Shown one piece after another: positions 1-8,799 of a stretch of DNA of 64,000 nt. The stretch is taken from NCBI GenBank assembly GCA_036524675.1, contig DATDBU010000180.1, forward strand, positions 16,397-80,396, read 5' to 3'. The DNA is from DATDAW01 sp036524675 (GTDB lineage Bacteria > Verrucomicrobiota > Verrucomicrobiia > Chthoniobacterales > DASVRZ01). Position 1 is the first letter of the stretch. Each line of letters opens with the position of its first letter. A program made the translations under genes and the position numbers. A model generated the notes under the pieces. The model saw only the letters and a list, made by a program, of their open reading frames with translations. It had not been told where the DNA came from and made no database searches.

Positions 1-1453
1 CAAAACCCAGCCCTCCCAGATACGTCGGTCGGGACACACCCGGCCAGGAGGTCGATTCCTCCGCCATGGTCATAATCCCCGGAAACTTCTCGTAACAGAC
101 TTCGTTGAAGCGTTTCAGAAAATAAATCGCCTCCAGGTTTTCGCGTCCGCCATAGGCATTCGGCACCCACTCACCCTCTTTTCGCGAATAATCCAGATAC
201 AACATCGACGCCACCGCATCGACGCGTAGACCGTCGATGTGATATTCATCCAGGAGAAACAAGGCGTTTCCAATAAGGAAGTTACGCACTTCGTTACGTC
301 CATAGTTGAAAATCAGCGTACCCCAATCCTGATGCTCGCCCTGGCGCGGATCCTCGTGTTCGTAGAGCGCTGTACCGTCAAAACGTGCCAGCCCATGCGC
401 GTCTTTCGGAAAATGCCCGGGCACCCAGTCCAGGATGATGCCCAATCCGCGCTGATGCGCCCGATTCACGAAATGCCGAAACTCGTCCGGGTTTCCGAAC
501 CGGCTCGTAATGGCGTAATAGCCCGTAACCTGATATCCCCACGATCCATCAAACGGATGCTCAGCCAATGGAAGAAACTCGATATGCGTGAACCCCATCT
601 CGATCGCGTAATCGATCAGCCGCTCCGTCGCTTCGATGTAGCTCAAAAACCGGTTCTCCTCGTCAAGCACCCGCTGCCACGAACCGAGATGGACTTCATA
701 AATGCTCACCGGGCGCTTTTGCCACTCGGTGCTTTTCCGTTTTTCCATCCATTCGTCATCACTCCACGTAAACCGGTTGATATCAAAAACCATGGAAGCC
801 GTCTCGCGACCGTGCTGGCCGTAAAAGGCAAATGGATCGCTCTTCAACTGCAAGTGGCCATACGCCGATCGCACTTCGAACTTGTAGTGAACCCCCTCGC
901 CCAAGCCCGGAATAAAAATTTCCCAGATACCACTGTCGATTTTCCGCATCGGATGAACGCGACCATCCCAATTGTTAAACTCGCCAACGACGCTTATACG
1001 CGACGCGTTCGGCGCCCACACAGAAAACGTCACACCCGAGTATCCGCCGATCTCCTGAATGTGCGCCCCGAGTTTCTTGTAAATCTCGTAATGATTTCCC
1101 TCGGCAAAAAGATGCGTGTCAACTTCGCCAAGCACGCGCCCAAACGAATACGGATCTACAACATCAAAAGATACGCCGTCCCAAGTCGTGATTCGCAATT
1201 TGTACGCCCCCAGCTGCGCATCTTCATCGATGAACGCCTCGAACACGCCCGGGTCGCCTATTCTTTCCGCAGGAAATACCTGGGAAGAATCCTCGTCGGA
1301 AACGACGAGAATTTCCTTCGCCTCCGGCCGCAGCACGCGGATGGTCTCTCCGTCTGCGACCCTGTGCCGGCCGAGCACGGAAAACGGATCGGGATGTAAA
1401 GCGGATGCCAGCAAATGGAGATCATTGGGGGACAAGGTGACGGTGGCGTTCAT
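1..1453 (-). CDS. glgB: 1,4-alpha-glucan branching enzyme GlgB (C-terminus outside window)
   Basis: Translation of the minus strand from 1453 gives a GlgB N-terminal half: MNATVTLSPNDLHLLASALHP, then the CBM48/E-set region (YSGVTFSVWAPNA), then the GH13 barrel. The nucleophile motif HIDGLRVDAVASML is at about 190-235 and the acid/base region IMTMAEESTSWPGVSRP at about 25-75. The enzyme makes alpha-1,6 branches in glycogen. About 484 codons are present; the rest lies before base 1. Its ATG overlaps the stop of the upstream glycosyltransferase as ATGA, so the two are translationally coupled. The partner suggests a glycogen or maltosaccharide role for the pair. Identity is near certain. Confidence 0.95.
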   Translation of the reverse strand, partial: MNATVTLSPNDLHLLASALHPDPFSVLGRHRVADGETIRVLRPEAKEILVVSDEDSSQVFPAERIGDPGVFEAFIDEDAQLGAYKLRITTWDGVSFDVVDPYSFGRVLGEVDTHLFAEGNHYEIYKKLGAHIQEIGGYSGVTFSVWAPNASRISVVGEFNNWDGRVHPMRKIDSGIWEIFIPGLGEGVHYKFEVRSAYGHLQLKSDPFAFYGQHGRETASMVFDINRFTWSDDEWMEKRKSTEWQKRPVSIYEVHLGSWQRVLDEENRFLSYIEATERLIDYAIEMGFTHIEFLPLAEHPFDGSWGYQVTGYYAITSRFGNPDEFRHFVNRAHQRGLGIILDWVPGHFPKDAHGLARFDGTALYEHEDPRQGEHQDWGTLIFNYGRNEVRNFLIGNALFLLDEYHIDGLRVDAVASMLYLDYSRKEGEWVPNAYGGRENLEAIYFLKRFNEVCYEKFPGIMTMAEESTSWPGVSRPTYLGGLGF

Positions 1454-2700
1454 AGGGTGGGTTCGGGGGTTTTAGATAAAGCAGCGCGTTGCAGTAGAGG
1501 GAGAATGCTATTCCGGAATATGGTCCGCCAATTATATTTATCGCGAATGATTTTGCACACTCGATTGGCCGGGTCACGGGACAAAAACACAACGATATCA
1601 GCGGCCAATGCCGCTGGGTCAGTACTGGGCGGGAACACAAGTCCGTTGAGGCGAGCCAGGTCCGCAAGTGGCTGATTTTCAGAGCAAAAAATCGGCAGCC
1701 GCTGCGCACCTGCTTCCAGCACAGGCAATCCAAACCCTTCCTCCTCGCTCGGAAAAAATAGGGCATCCGCCATACCATACAGTGCTCGCACGTCTGAATC
1801 GGTCAGCGCTCCCTCGTCGCTCAGAAAAACCACTGAATTCTCCAGGTGATTTTCGGCAATGATTTTGTCGAGCTCCGCCCGATACGCCGCCTGTTTGCCT
1901 GTGAACGGCTCGGGAGCACCCGTTATCACGTAAAGGGGATTCAATCCCTTGTCGCGCAATGCCGCGGTCAGTCGGAGCCCCAATCCGAAATTTTTTCTTC
2001 TCAGAATACGTGCCGGATGAAGGAACACCGGGAAAGCCTCCGATGCGCATAAGTCGAGCCGCTGCCGAAGATAGGGAGATAAACCAATCGATCCCAACAC
2101 ATCCATCCCGTTCGGAATGACAGCCGAAACCGGATACCCCGTCAACGCCTGGTACGCATTTGCGCGGAGGTGGGACACGGCAACGACGGTCGCGTTACTT
2201 GGATGGCGCCTCAATAAATTCTCGGCAGCCGAGCTGCCTATCCTGTGAAACGGACTCGCTGCCGCCAGGTCGTGCACCCATGAGATGACAGGCATCCGGT
2301 CTGCAAGCCGCCAAAGAGCAGCCGTTGCCGCAAGATCAAATGGCATCGTAAAAACATTGTGGGCGATCAGACAATCGAGCGGTCGCCGTTCAAAAAAGCG
2401 GACGATTTCGTCACAACGCTCCTCGAACGGCTCCTGGGAACCCATGCCCGGAACGGCGGTTCCGAGGAATCCGTTCAGGACGCTTTGCTGGCGTCCGTTG
2501 TGATACAACCTGACGCGATCCCCGTGCTGCAGAAACAATCGGGCATGCGCTTCGATAACCCGCTCAACCCCGCCCACTATGGGCGGCATCGAGTAATGCA
2601 GGATACCGATTTCCATAGGGAGCCGCATGTTTGCACACATTATCGGAGTCGGAAAACAAAAAATAGGAGGACCACCGTCGCTCCCTGATTCAAAACGCAT
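1450..2700 (-). CDS. GT4-family glycosyltransferase
   Basis: A GT-B fold retaining glycosyltransferase of about 390-416 residues. The N-terminal Rossmann half has the glycine-rich loop MPPIVGGVERVIEAHARLF typical of GT4 acceptor-side domains. The C-terminal half carries the family E-x7-E donor motif in EEEGFGLPVLEAG. Its substrate cannot be read from sequence; coupling to glgB by an ATGA overlap suggests alpha-glucan or a related oligosaccharide. The ATG at 2700 is preceded by AAGGGA at suitable spacing, but the family homology begins only near MEIGILHYSMPP, so ATG 2628 or 2616 are real alternatives. The gene is divergent from the TetR regulator, with a palindrome between them. Confidence 0.8.
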   Translation of the reverse strand: MRFESGSDGGPPIFCFPTPIMCANMRLPMEIGILHYSMPPIVGGVERVIEAHARLFLQHGDRVRLYHNGRQQSVLNGFLGTAVPGMGSQEPFEERCDEIVRFFERRPLDCLIAHNVFTMPFDLAATAALWRLADRMPVISWVHDLAAASPFHRIGSSAAENLLRRHPSNATVVAVSHLRANAYQALTGYPVSAVIPNGMDVLGSIGLSPYLRQRLDLCASEAFPVFLHPARILRRKNFGLGLRLTAALRDKGLNPLYVITGAPEPFTGKQAAYRAELDKIIAENHLENSVVFLSDEGALTDSDVRALYGMADALFFPSEEEGFGLPVLEAGAQRLPIFCSENQPLADLARLNGLVFPPSTDPAALAADIVVFLSRDPANRVCKIIRDKYNWRTIFRNSILPLLQRAALSKTPEPTL

Positions 2701-2718
2701 GATTCCATCCCTTCATTT

Positions 2719-2743
2719 AATCGTTTGATTCATTCAAATGATT
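2719..2743. promoter_or_regulatory. Palindromic operator for the TetR-type regulator
   Basis: AATCGTTTGA (2719-2728), spacer TTCAT, TCAAATGATT (2734-2743). The arms are inverted repeats with 9 of 10 matches. It sits between the divergent glycosyltransferase and the TetR gene, 16 bases before the ATG at 2760. Size and symmetry suit a TetR-family dimer. It also argues against the TTG at 2742 being the start codon, because that codon lies in the palindrome. Autoregulation of the regulator and its export operon is inferred. Confidence 0.6.
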
Positions 2744-2759
2744 GCATACGTTGACTCCT

Positions 2760-3491
2760 ATGACCAAGGCTTCTGACTGGGATCTGCTGGCTGTGCCCGC
2801 CTCTTTTTTCACGGACAAAGGCGGCGACCCAGACGCGCGGCAGCGCTTGATCATGGCCGGCCTCGAAGTTTTCGGCGCCTACAACCTCGAAGGAGCCACC
2901 ACACGTCAGATCGCGCTCAAAGCCCAAGTCAACCAGGCCGCGATCGCCTATTATTTCGGAGGGAAAGAGGGGCTTTACATGGCCGTTATCGAGTTCGCAG
3001 TTGGCATCATCAAAGCAAATGTTTTGCCGGCCGTAATCGCAATCCGTGACCGCGATCCTGTGAACCGTTTCACACGCCGCGAGGCCCTGGAGCTGGCACA
3101 AGGCATTATTAGGGCGTTTCTAGGAACATTGGTCCGGTTTCCGATGGCGAGTTCATGGTCGCGAATCGTCATGCGTGAACAAATGCAACCAACGAAAGGC
3201 TTTGATTATTTATACGAGAATGTCATCCAGCATATCCATCGGGCTTTTGCGCGCCTGCTTGCAGATGCACATGAATGTGATCCGGAAGATCCCCAAATGA
3301 TTCTGCGGGCGCATTCGCTCGTGGGGCAGTTCATCATTTTTTTGGCAGGCCGCGAGACGGTCCGGCGCCGGATGCATTGGCAATGTTATTCAGCAGACGA
3401 AGCGCGCCAAATCGAGACAGCCGTGAGCGCAAATCTGGAAGCTATTTTTTTGTACGCAACGAACACTCCAGGAAAGGGAAATAACCAGTGA
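2760..3491 (+). CDS. cecR: TetR-family regulator of the CecR type
   Basis: The N-terminal helix-turn-helix reads RQRLIMAGLEVFGAYNLEGA followed by TTRQIALKAQVNQAAIAYYFGGKEGLY, a standard TetR DNA-binding domain. The long C-terminal ligand domain matches the CerR/DUF1956 class of E. coli CecR (YbiH). Gene order confirms it: the stop overlaps the start of the YbhG-like gene (GTGA) and the whole ybhGFSR set follows, as in E. coli. E. coli CecR controls sensitivity to some antibiotics through this exporter; the ligand here is unknown. ATG 2760 is preferred over TTG 2742 because a palindromic operator ends at 2743. No strong Shine-Dalgarno is visible. Confidence 0.85.
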   Translation: MTKASDWDLLAVPASFFTDKGGDPDARQRLIMAGLEVFGAYNLEGATTRQIALKAQVNQAAIAYYFGGKEGLYMAVIEFAVGIIKANVLPAVIAIRDRDPVNRFTRREALELAQGIIRAFLGTLVRFPMASSWSRIVMREQMQPTKGFDYLYENVIQHIHRAFARLLADAHECDPEDPQMILRAHSLVGQFIIFLAGRETVRRRMHWQCYSADEARQIETAVSANLEAIFLYATNTPGKGNNQ

Positions 3492-4516
3492 GACCACGCA
3501 GGCTTGTTCTGATTCTCTTGATTTTGGCACTCGTCGCCGCCGCTGTTTATTTCGTGAAACAGCGGTCGGCTGCGCAAAACGGAGAGTTGCTGGTCCAGGG
3601 AAATATCGACATTCGCCAGGTAAATCTCGGATTTCGCGTCGGTGGACGGATCAAGGAAATCCGCGTGGATGAAGGCGATGTGGTCAAGGCAGGCGACGTG
3701 ATTGCCGTTCTGGAGGACGGCCCCTACCTGGATCAGGTGCATCTGGCGGAGGCACAACTGGCATCGGCAGAGGCGGCTTTGGCGAAAGCGATCAACGGTT
3801 CGCGCAAGGAGGATATCGATCAAGCCAGGGCGCAGGTAGGACAGATGAATGCGAACTTGGTGAACGCGGAGGCAAATTTTATCCGTCAGCGGGATTTGCG
3901 AGCGCAACGGGTCATCGCGCAATCGGACTACGACGCGGCGTTGGCTGCACGTGACTCGACTGCAGCGCAACTCGCTTCGGTCAAGGCAAATCTGGCGCTC
4001 TTGGAAGCGGGATCGCGCTATGAAGACATCGACGCAGCAAAGGCCGAAGTGGCACGCACCAAAGCGAATCTGGAAGCTGCCGAACGGAACGTGGCGGACT
4101 GCCGCATCGTGGCGCCGAGCGACGGCGTCATTATTACCAGGGCTCTTGAACCAGGAGCGATCGTGGCAGCAGGAACTACCGCCTGTTCGCTGAATCTGAC
4201 CTCGCCAATATGGGTGCGTACGTACGTCAGCGAACGTGACCTGGGCCGAATTTACCCCGGCATGCAGGCGAACGTCTTCACCGACACCCGACCGGACGAG
4301 GCGATCCCGGCGCAGGTCGGATTTGTCTCGCCGGTGGCGGAATTTACGCCGAAATCGGTGGAAACGCGGGAGTTACGCACGGATTTGGTATATCGCCTGC
4401 GAGTCATCATTTCGAAACCAGACAAGTTCTTGCGTCAGGGTATGCCGGTAACTGTACGACTTTTGGAGGACAAAGACCGTGAACAACCCGTCCCAACCGG
4501 AAATGTCGCGAATTGA
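3488..4516 (+). CDS. ybhG: HlyD-family membrane fusion protein, YbhG-like
   Basis: Periplasmic adaptor of an ABC-2 exporter, 342 residues. Residues 1-23 form an uncleaved membrane anchor. A biotinyl-lipoyl half domain follows (VNLGFRVGGRIKEIRVDEGDVVKAGD), then a long alpha-helical hairpin containing two ARAQVGQMNANL-like coiled-coil stretches, then the second lipoyl half (CRIVAPSDGVIITRALEPG) and a beta-barrel. The start is GTG at 3488, overlapping the regulator stop, preceded by AGGAAAGGGA. It should bridge the two permeases to an outer-membrane partner, which is not encoded in the window. Confidence 0.9.
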   Translation: MRPRRLVLILLILALVAAAVYFVKQRSAAQNGELLVQGNIDIRQVNLGFRVGGRIKEIRVDEGDVVKAGDVIAVLEDGPYLDQVHLAEAQLASAEAALAKAINGSRKEDIDQARAQVGQMNANLVNAEANFIRQRDLRAQRVIAQSDYDAALAARDSTAAQLASVKANLALLEAGSRYEDIDAAKAEVARTKANLEAAERNVADCRIVAPSDGVIITRALEPGAIVAAGTTACSLNLTSPIWVRTYVSERDLGRIYPGMQANVFTDTRPDEAIPAQVGFVSPVAEFTPKSVETRELRTDLVYRLRVIISKPDKFLRQGMPVTVRLLEDKDREQPVPTGNVAN

Positions 4517-6236
4517 CAAGCCCATCGTCCGGGCGCGCAATCTGACAAAGCGGTTTCCGAAGGCAAAAAAGGCCGCCTTGGAAGGATTGGACGCCGATAT
4601 TTTTCCCGGACGGATCACCGGTCTTGCCGGTCCAGACGGCGCAGGCAAGACGACCTTTTTGCGGATGGTAGCGGGTTTGCTCGACCTTACGGAGGGCGAA
4701 CTAACCGTGCTCGGCGTGGATCCAGCGACAAAGGCAGAGGAAATTCATATCCGGACGGGATACATGCCGCAGCGCTTTGGGCTGTACGAAGATTTAAGTG
4801 TGCAGCAAAACATGGATTTGTACGCGGATCTGCGCGGCGTCCAGGGTCAACAGCGACAAGAGACTTTCGAGCGCCTGTTGGGATTTACGGATCTGAAACG
4901 GTTTACGGACCGGAAAGCCGGGGCCCTCTCGGGCGGGATGAAACAGAAGCTCGGTCTGGCGTGCGCCCTCATTTCGAAGCCGGAACTGCTTCTTCTCGAC
5001 GAACCAGGCGTGGGAGTGGACCCGATTTCGCGACGCGAATTGTGGAAAATGGTGCAAGCCCTTGTCGCTGAGGGAATCGGCGTCATCTGGAGTACAGCTT
5101 ATCTCGACGAGGCGGAAATGTGCGAAAGCGTGATCGTCCTAAATGAAGGCAAATCGATCTTCTCAGGAGCGCCGGGGGAACTGACCGATCGCGTGGGGGA
5201 TCGAACATTTATTCTACCGGTCACCCAGGATAAGCGCCAGGCACTTCAACGAGCCCTCGAGGTCGACTCGGTCGTGGACGGCGTCGTGCAGGGAAATCAT
5301 TTGCGGCTGGTTCTGCGCAAGGGCGCAAAAGATTTCGATGCCGCAGCCATTGGCCTCGAGGGAAAGCTGCGGCAGGTGAAACCTCGTTTCGAAGACGCTT
5401 TTATCGACGCTTTGGGTGGCCCCAGACGTGGCAAATCGCGGATCGCGGAGGCGCTCCGGCAGATCCCGCACGATGGCGACGCCGTCATTGAAGCGCACGA
5501 TTTGACCAAGAAATTCGGCGACTTTGCCGCGACGGACCGTGTGACGTTTGCCGTGAAACGCGGCGAACTTTTCGGTCTTCTCGGCCCGAACGGAGCTGGA
5601 AAATCGACGACGTTCAAAATGATGTGCGGCCTGCTCAAACCGACCTCAGGTACTGCGCGAGTCACCGGCCTGGATCTGCAGCATTCCGGGAGCAAAGCCC
5701 GCAGCCGCCTCGGCTACATGGCGCAAAAGTTTTCGCTCTATGCCGATCTGACAGTCCGCCAGAACCTCGATTTTTTTTCCGGAATCTACGGATTGAAGAA
5801 CGGGCAGAAAAAAGCGGTGGATTCCATGCTGGAGATCTTTGCTTTTGGCGATCAGGCGGACGTGCCGTCGGGGCAATTGCCGCTCGGCTTCAAACAGCGG
5901 CTGTCGATGGCCGCCGCTTTGATGCATGAGCCGGACGTGCTGTTTCTGGACGAGCCGACTTCAGGCGTCGATCCGATTACGCGCCGCGAATTCTGGAAAC
6001 ATATCAACGGTCTCGTCGAAAAAGGAGTCACGGTCATGGTGACGACCCATTTCATGGACGAAGCGGAATACTGCGATCGGATTGGATTGGTCTATCGCGG
6101 CCAACTCATCGCCCTCGGGCCACCGGATGAGCTGAAGCGGAACGTCAAAACGCCGGAACTGGAAAACCCGACCATGGAGGACGCGTTCATCGCGTTGATC
6201 CGGGAATTCGATCAGGAAAATGGGGGTAAAGCCTAA
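4479..6236 (+). CDS. ybhF: Fused double ABC ATPase, YbhF-like
   Basis: 585 residues with two nucleotide-binding domains in one chain. First half: Walker A GPDGAGKTT, signature LSGGMKQKL, Walker B LLLLDEPGVGVDP. Second half: Walker A GPNGAGKST, signature-like PLGFKQRLS, Walker B VLFLDEPTSGVDP and switch histidine in TTHFMDEAE. The first half reads STAYLDEAE at the switch position, so it has no histidine there, and the second half has a divergent signature; the two sites look functionally unequal. GTG 4479 is chosen because GGAGGA lies eight bases upstream; it overlaps the ybhG end by 38 bases. ATG 4503 is the alternative. It powers the YbhS/YbhR permeases. Confidence 0.92.
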   Translation: MNNPSQPEMSRIDKPIVRARNLTKRFPKAKKAALEGLDADIFPGRITGLAGPDGAGKTTFLRMVAGLLDLTEGELTVLGVDPATKAEEIHIRTGYMPQRFGLYEDLSVQQNMDLYADLRGVQGQQRQETFERLLGFTDLKRFTDRKAGALSGGMKQKLGLACALISKPELLLLDEPGVGVDPISRRELWKMVQALVAEGIGVIWSTAYLDEAEMCESVIVLNEGKSIFSGAPGELTDRVGDRTFILPVTQDKRQALQRALEVDSVVDGVVQGNHLRLVLRKGAKDFDAAAIGLEGKLRQVKPRFEDAFIDALGGPRRGKSRIAEALRQIPHDGDAVIEAHDLTKKFGDFAATDRVTFAVKRGELFGLLGPNGAGKSTTFKMMCGLLKPTSGTARVTGLDLQHSGSKARSRLGYMAQKFSLYADLTVRQNLDFFSGIYGLKNGQKKAVDSMLEIFAFGDQADVPSGQLPLGFKQRLSMAAALMHEPDVLFLDEPTSGVDPITRREFWKHINGLVEKGVTVMVTTHFMDEAEYCDRIGLVYRGQLIALGPPDELKRNVKTPELENPTMEDAFIALIREFDQENGGKA

Positions 6237-7518
6237 GCATGAACGGACACCCTTTTTCACGAATGAAATGAAAACGGAAAGCCCTAACTCCCAAGGAGAG
6301 ACGCTTTTCAGGCGCCTGCCATCAGCCAAACGGCGGTTGGAAACCGCTGCTCCCTTGGGTGATTCGCATCCATTCATGGTCCAAAAATTGAATCCGCGGC
6401 GATTGCTAGCGCTGATCCGGAAGGAAGGCGTGCAAATTTTACGCGATCCCAGCAGTATCCTTATCGCGTTCATCCTGCCGGTGATTCTCCTGTTCCTATT
6501 CGGATACGCCGTGTCGCTGGATTCGACCAAACTCCGCATCGGAGTGGTGATGCAGGAGCGCACGCCTGTCAGCGAGAGTCTTCTGGCGGCGGTGCGAGAT
6601 TCGAAATATTTCACGGTTACGCCGGGATTTGCCCTTAAGGAAATGGAGGGTCAGCTGGTCGCCGGAAAATTGCGCGGGATCCTCGTCATACCGGTAAATT
6701 TTTCCAGACTATTTGCGGAGAATACCGGAGGGGAAGACACCGGCGCCCGGCTACAGATCATCGCCGATGGCAGCGAGCCAAATACGGCGAGTTTTGTGCA
6801 AAACTACCTCCGGGCGGCGATTGGCGGATGGCAGGCTGCGCGAGCTCGCGACCAGGGTTCCAACGCTCACCCGGGCATCGAAATCGAAACGCGGATGTGG
6901 TTCAATCCCTCGCTCGAGAGCAAAAACTACCTCGTTCCAGGGTCGATCGCGATCGTAATGACACTGATTGGGACACTGCTTACGTCGCTCGTCGTCGCTC
7001 GCGAATGGGAACGCGGCACGATGGAAGCGCTAATGGCGACACCCGTATCGATTCAGGAACTCGTTCTTGGTAAATTGATTCCCTATTTTCTACTCGGGGT
7101 CGGCTCAATGTCGTTTTGCACGCTGGTCTCGGTCGGAATCTTTCACACGCCCCTGCGCGGATCCGTGGTCGCGCTCGCTCTGGTGACTTCGGTGTTTCTG
7201 GCGGCTTGCCTCGGACAGGGACTGCTCATATCGACCCTGGCCAAGAGCCAGTTCATCGCAGGTCAGGCGGCATTGATTCTTGGCTTTCTGCCGTCATTTC
7301 AGCTTTCAGGATTCATTTTTGAGATCCGCAGCATGCCGGCGCCGATCCAGGCGCTGACATATCTCTTTCCTGCGCGGTACTTCGTGCAATCGCTTCACAC
7401 GATTTTTCTGGCTGGCGACATCGGAGCCGTCCTATGGCGTAACGGCTTGATTTTGCTGGGGTTTGCCACCGTTTTTTTTCTCCTGACCGCTCGTGTGACA
7501 CGCAAGAAACTCACCTGA
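6220..7518 (+). CDS. ybhS: ABC-2 permease, YbhS-like
   Basis: The body (from about residue 53) matches YbhS: LLALIRKEGVQILRDPSSIL, first transmembrane helix, large periplasmic domain with IIADGSEPNTASFVQNYL, then the ABC-2 membrane block with VVAREWERGTMEALMATP and a C-terminal SGFIFEIRSMPAPIQALTYLFPARYFV. The frame is open from ATG 6220, inside the ybhF stop region, but residues 1-52 are not YbhS-like and are encoded partly by palindromic DNA (6309-6347). ATG 6268 and ATG 6376 are possible starts; none has a convincing Shine-Dalgarno. It pairs with YbhR as the transport channel. Confidence 0.88.
   Translation: MGVKPKHERTPFFTNEMKTESPNSQGETLFRRLPSAKRRLETAAPLGDSHPFMVQKLNPRRLLALIRKEGVQILRDPSSILIAFILPVILLFLFGYAVSLDSTKLRIGVVMQERTPVSESLLAAVRDSKYFTVTPGFALKEMEGQLVAGKLRGILVIPVNFSRLFAENTGGEDTGARLQIIADGSEPNTASFVQNYLRAAIGGWQAARARDQGSNAHPGIEIETRMWFNPSLESKNYLVPGSIAIVMTLIGTLLTSLVVAREWERGTMEALMATPVSIQELVLGKLIPYFLLGVGSMSFCTLVSVGIFHTPLRGSVVALALVTSVFLAACLGQGLLISTLAKSQFIAGQAALILGFLPSFQLSGFIFEIRSMPAPIQALTYLFPARYFVQSLHTIFLAGDIGAVLWRNGLILLGFATVFFLLTARVTRKKLT
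6309..6347. repeat. Two short palindromes inside the ybhS 5' extension
   Basis: CAGGCGCCTG is a perfect 10-bp palindrome (6309-6318). GCGGTT-GGA-AACCGC (6333-6347) is a perfect 6-bp hairpin with a 3-base loop. Flanking CCAAGG and CCTTGG form an outer inverted pair. The element resembles intergenic REP-like DNA that became part of the open frame. Confidence 0.5.
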
Positions 7519-7528
7519 AAGGAGTACC

Positions 7529-8638
7529 ATGTTTCACCGGATCGTTGCACTCGTCATCAAGGAATTGCTCGCCACGCTTCGCGATCGGCGCTCGCGACTG
7601 GCACTGGTCATTCCGCCCATCATCCAGCTCTTGCTCTTCTCATTTACTGGAACACAGGAAGTCAAAAACATCGGCATCGCCATTTTCAATCCGGACACCG
7701 GCCAGGCATCGGCAGAGCTCTGCAGGCGTCTGGAAGCTTCCGGGAACTTTCGTTACGTGACATTTGTGACATCGACGGAAGCCGTAACGGATATCGTCGA
7801 CCGCCAGAAAGCCATCGCCTGCCTGCGTTTTCAGCCGGATTTTTCCGAACGATTTGTCACCGGACAAGATGCGTCGGTGCAGGTTATCCTTGATGGCCGC
7901 CGTTCGAACGCAGCGCAGATTGTAAACGGCTATATCACCACCATCGTTCAGCGGTTCGCTGCCGAGCAGACGGCTCCCGGCCGCGTAGCTATCACCGACG
8001 AATTGATTCAGCCGCGAAACTGGTTCAACGCGAATCTCGAATACATCTGGTTCACCGTTCCGAGCCTGGTGGCAATCATCACGCTGCTCATTTCGCTGAA
8101 CGTAACGTCGATGTCGGTGGCGCGTGAGCGGGAGATGGGCACGTTCGACCAATTGTTGGTCTCCCCCCTGCAGCCGATCGAGATCATGATCGGGAAAACG
8201 ATTCCAGCCTTCCTGCTCGCCTTGGCGGAAGCCACGCTCTTTCTGTTGGTCGCAGTTTTTATCTTCCGCATTCCGTTCCATGGCTCGCTGCCGTTGCTTT
8301 ACCTCGCGTTGGTGACTTTTATTACATCCATCGTCGGAGTGGGGCTTTTCATATCAGCGCTCAGCGCCACGCAGCAGCAGGCATTGCTGGGGACGTTTAC
8401 TTTTATGGTTCCGGGAATGCTCCTCTCGGGATACGCGAGTCCCATCGAGAACATGCCGCAATGGCTGCAAGTGATCACTTATGCCAATCCGCTGCGGTAC
8501 ATGATGGTCATCGTGAAGGGCGTATTTTTGAAAGACATGCCTCCGGAAGTCGTCTGGGGGAACACGTGGCCGATGCTCGTCATCGCTCTTTTTACCATTC
8601 CCGTCGCGACGTGGTGCTTCCGGGCACGCACGTCGTAG
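7529..8638 (+). CDS. ybhR: ABC-2 permease, YbhR-like
   Basis: 369 residues with the same plan as YbhS: one N-terminal helix (IKELLATLRDRRSRLALVIP), a periplasmic domain (VQVILDGRRSNAAQIVNGYI), and a five-helix ABC-2 block with VAREREMGTFDQLLVSPLQP and the MLLSGYASPIENMPQWLQ re-entrant segment. The start ATG 7529 has AAGGAG at ideal spacing, 10 bases after the ybhS stop. It is the last gene of the regulator-adaptor-ATPase-permease-permease operon. In E. coli the complete YbhFSR system is linked to efflux of cations and drugs; the substrate here is not known. Confidence 0.92.
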   Translation: MFHRIVALVIKELLATLRDRRSRLALVIPPIIQLLLFSFTGTQEVKNIGIAIFNPDTGQASAELCRRLEASGNFRYVTFVTSTEAVTDIVDRQKAIACLRFQPDFSERFVTGQDASVQVILDGRRSNAAQIVNGYITTIVQRFAAEQTAPGRVAITDELIQPRNWFNANLEYIWFTVPSLVAIITLLISLNVTSMSVAREREMGTFDQLLVSPLQPIEIMIGKTIPAFLLALAEATLFLLVAVFIFRIPFHGSLPLLYLALVTFITSIVGVGLFISALSATQQQALLGTFTFMVPGMLLSGYASPIENMPQWLQVITYANPLRYMMVIVKGVFLKDMPPEVVWGNTWPMLVIALFTIPVATWCFRARTS

Positions 8639-8799
8639 TGATGATTCTCCCCCCGCGCGCGCTGCAAATCTTTCCGATTTGAAGAATCGCACTCTGAGGA
8701 ATGTTGTGTAAACAGGCGCCTCTATTGTACAACCGTCGGGGGTGGGCGGTTGGAGCATACAGCTGAACGCTGCCAATTGCCCCCAGAACTGCCGAACCC
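8639..8799. other. Intergenic region between export operon and kinase gene
   Basis: 161 bases without a gene. It contains a run of C/GC sequence just after the ybhR stop and an A/T-poor stretch before the kinase ATG. I see no convincing rho-independent terminator or consensus promoter. Confidence 0.5.

Noticed and set aside
239..1399. Long plus-strand open frame of 386 codons
   Set aside because: It is antisense to the clearly identified glgB gene and its composition shows no family features.
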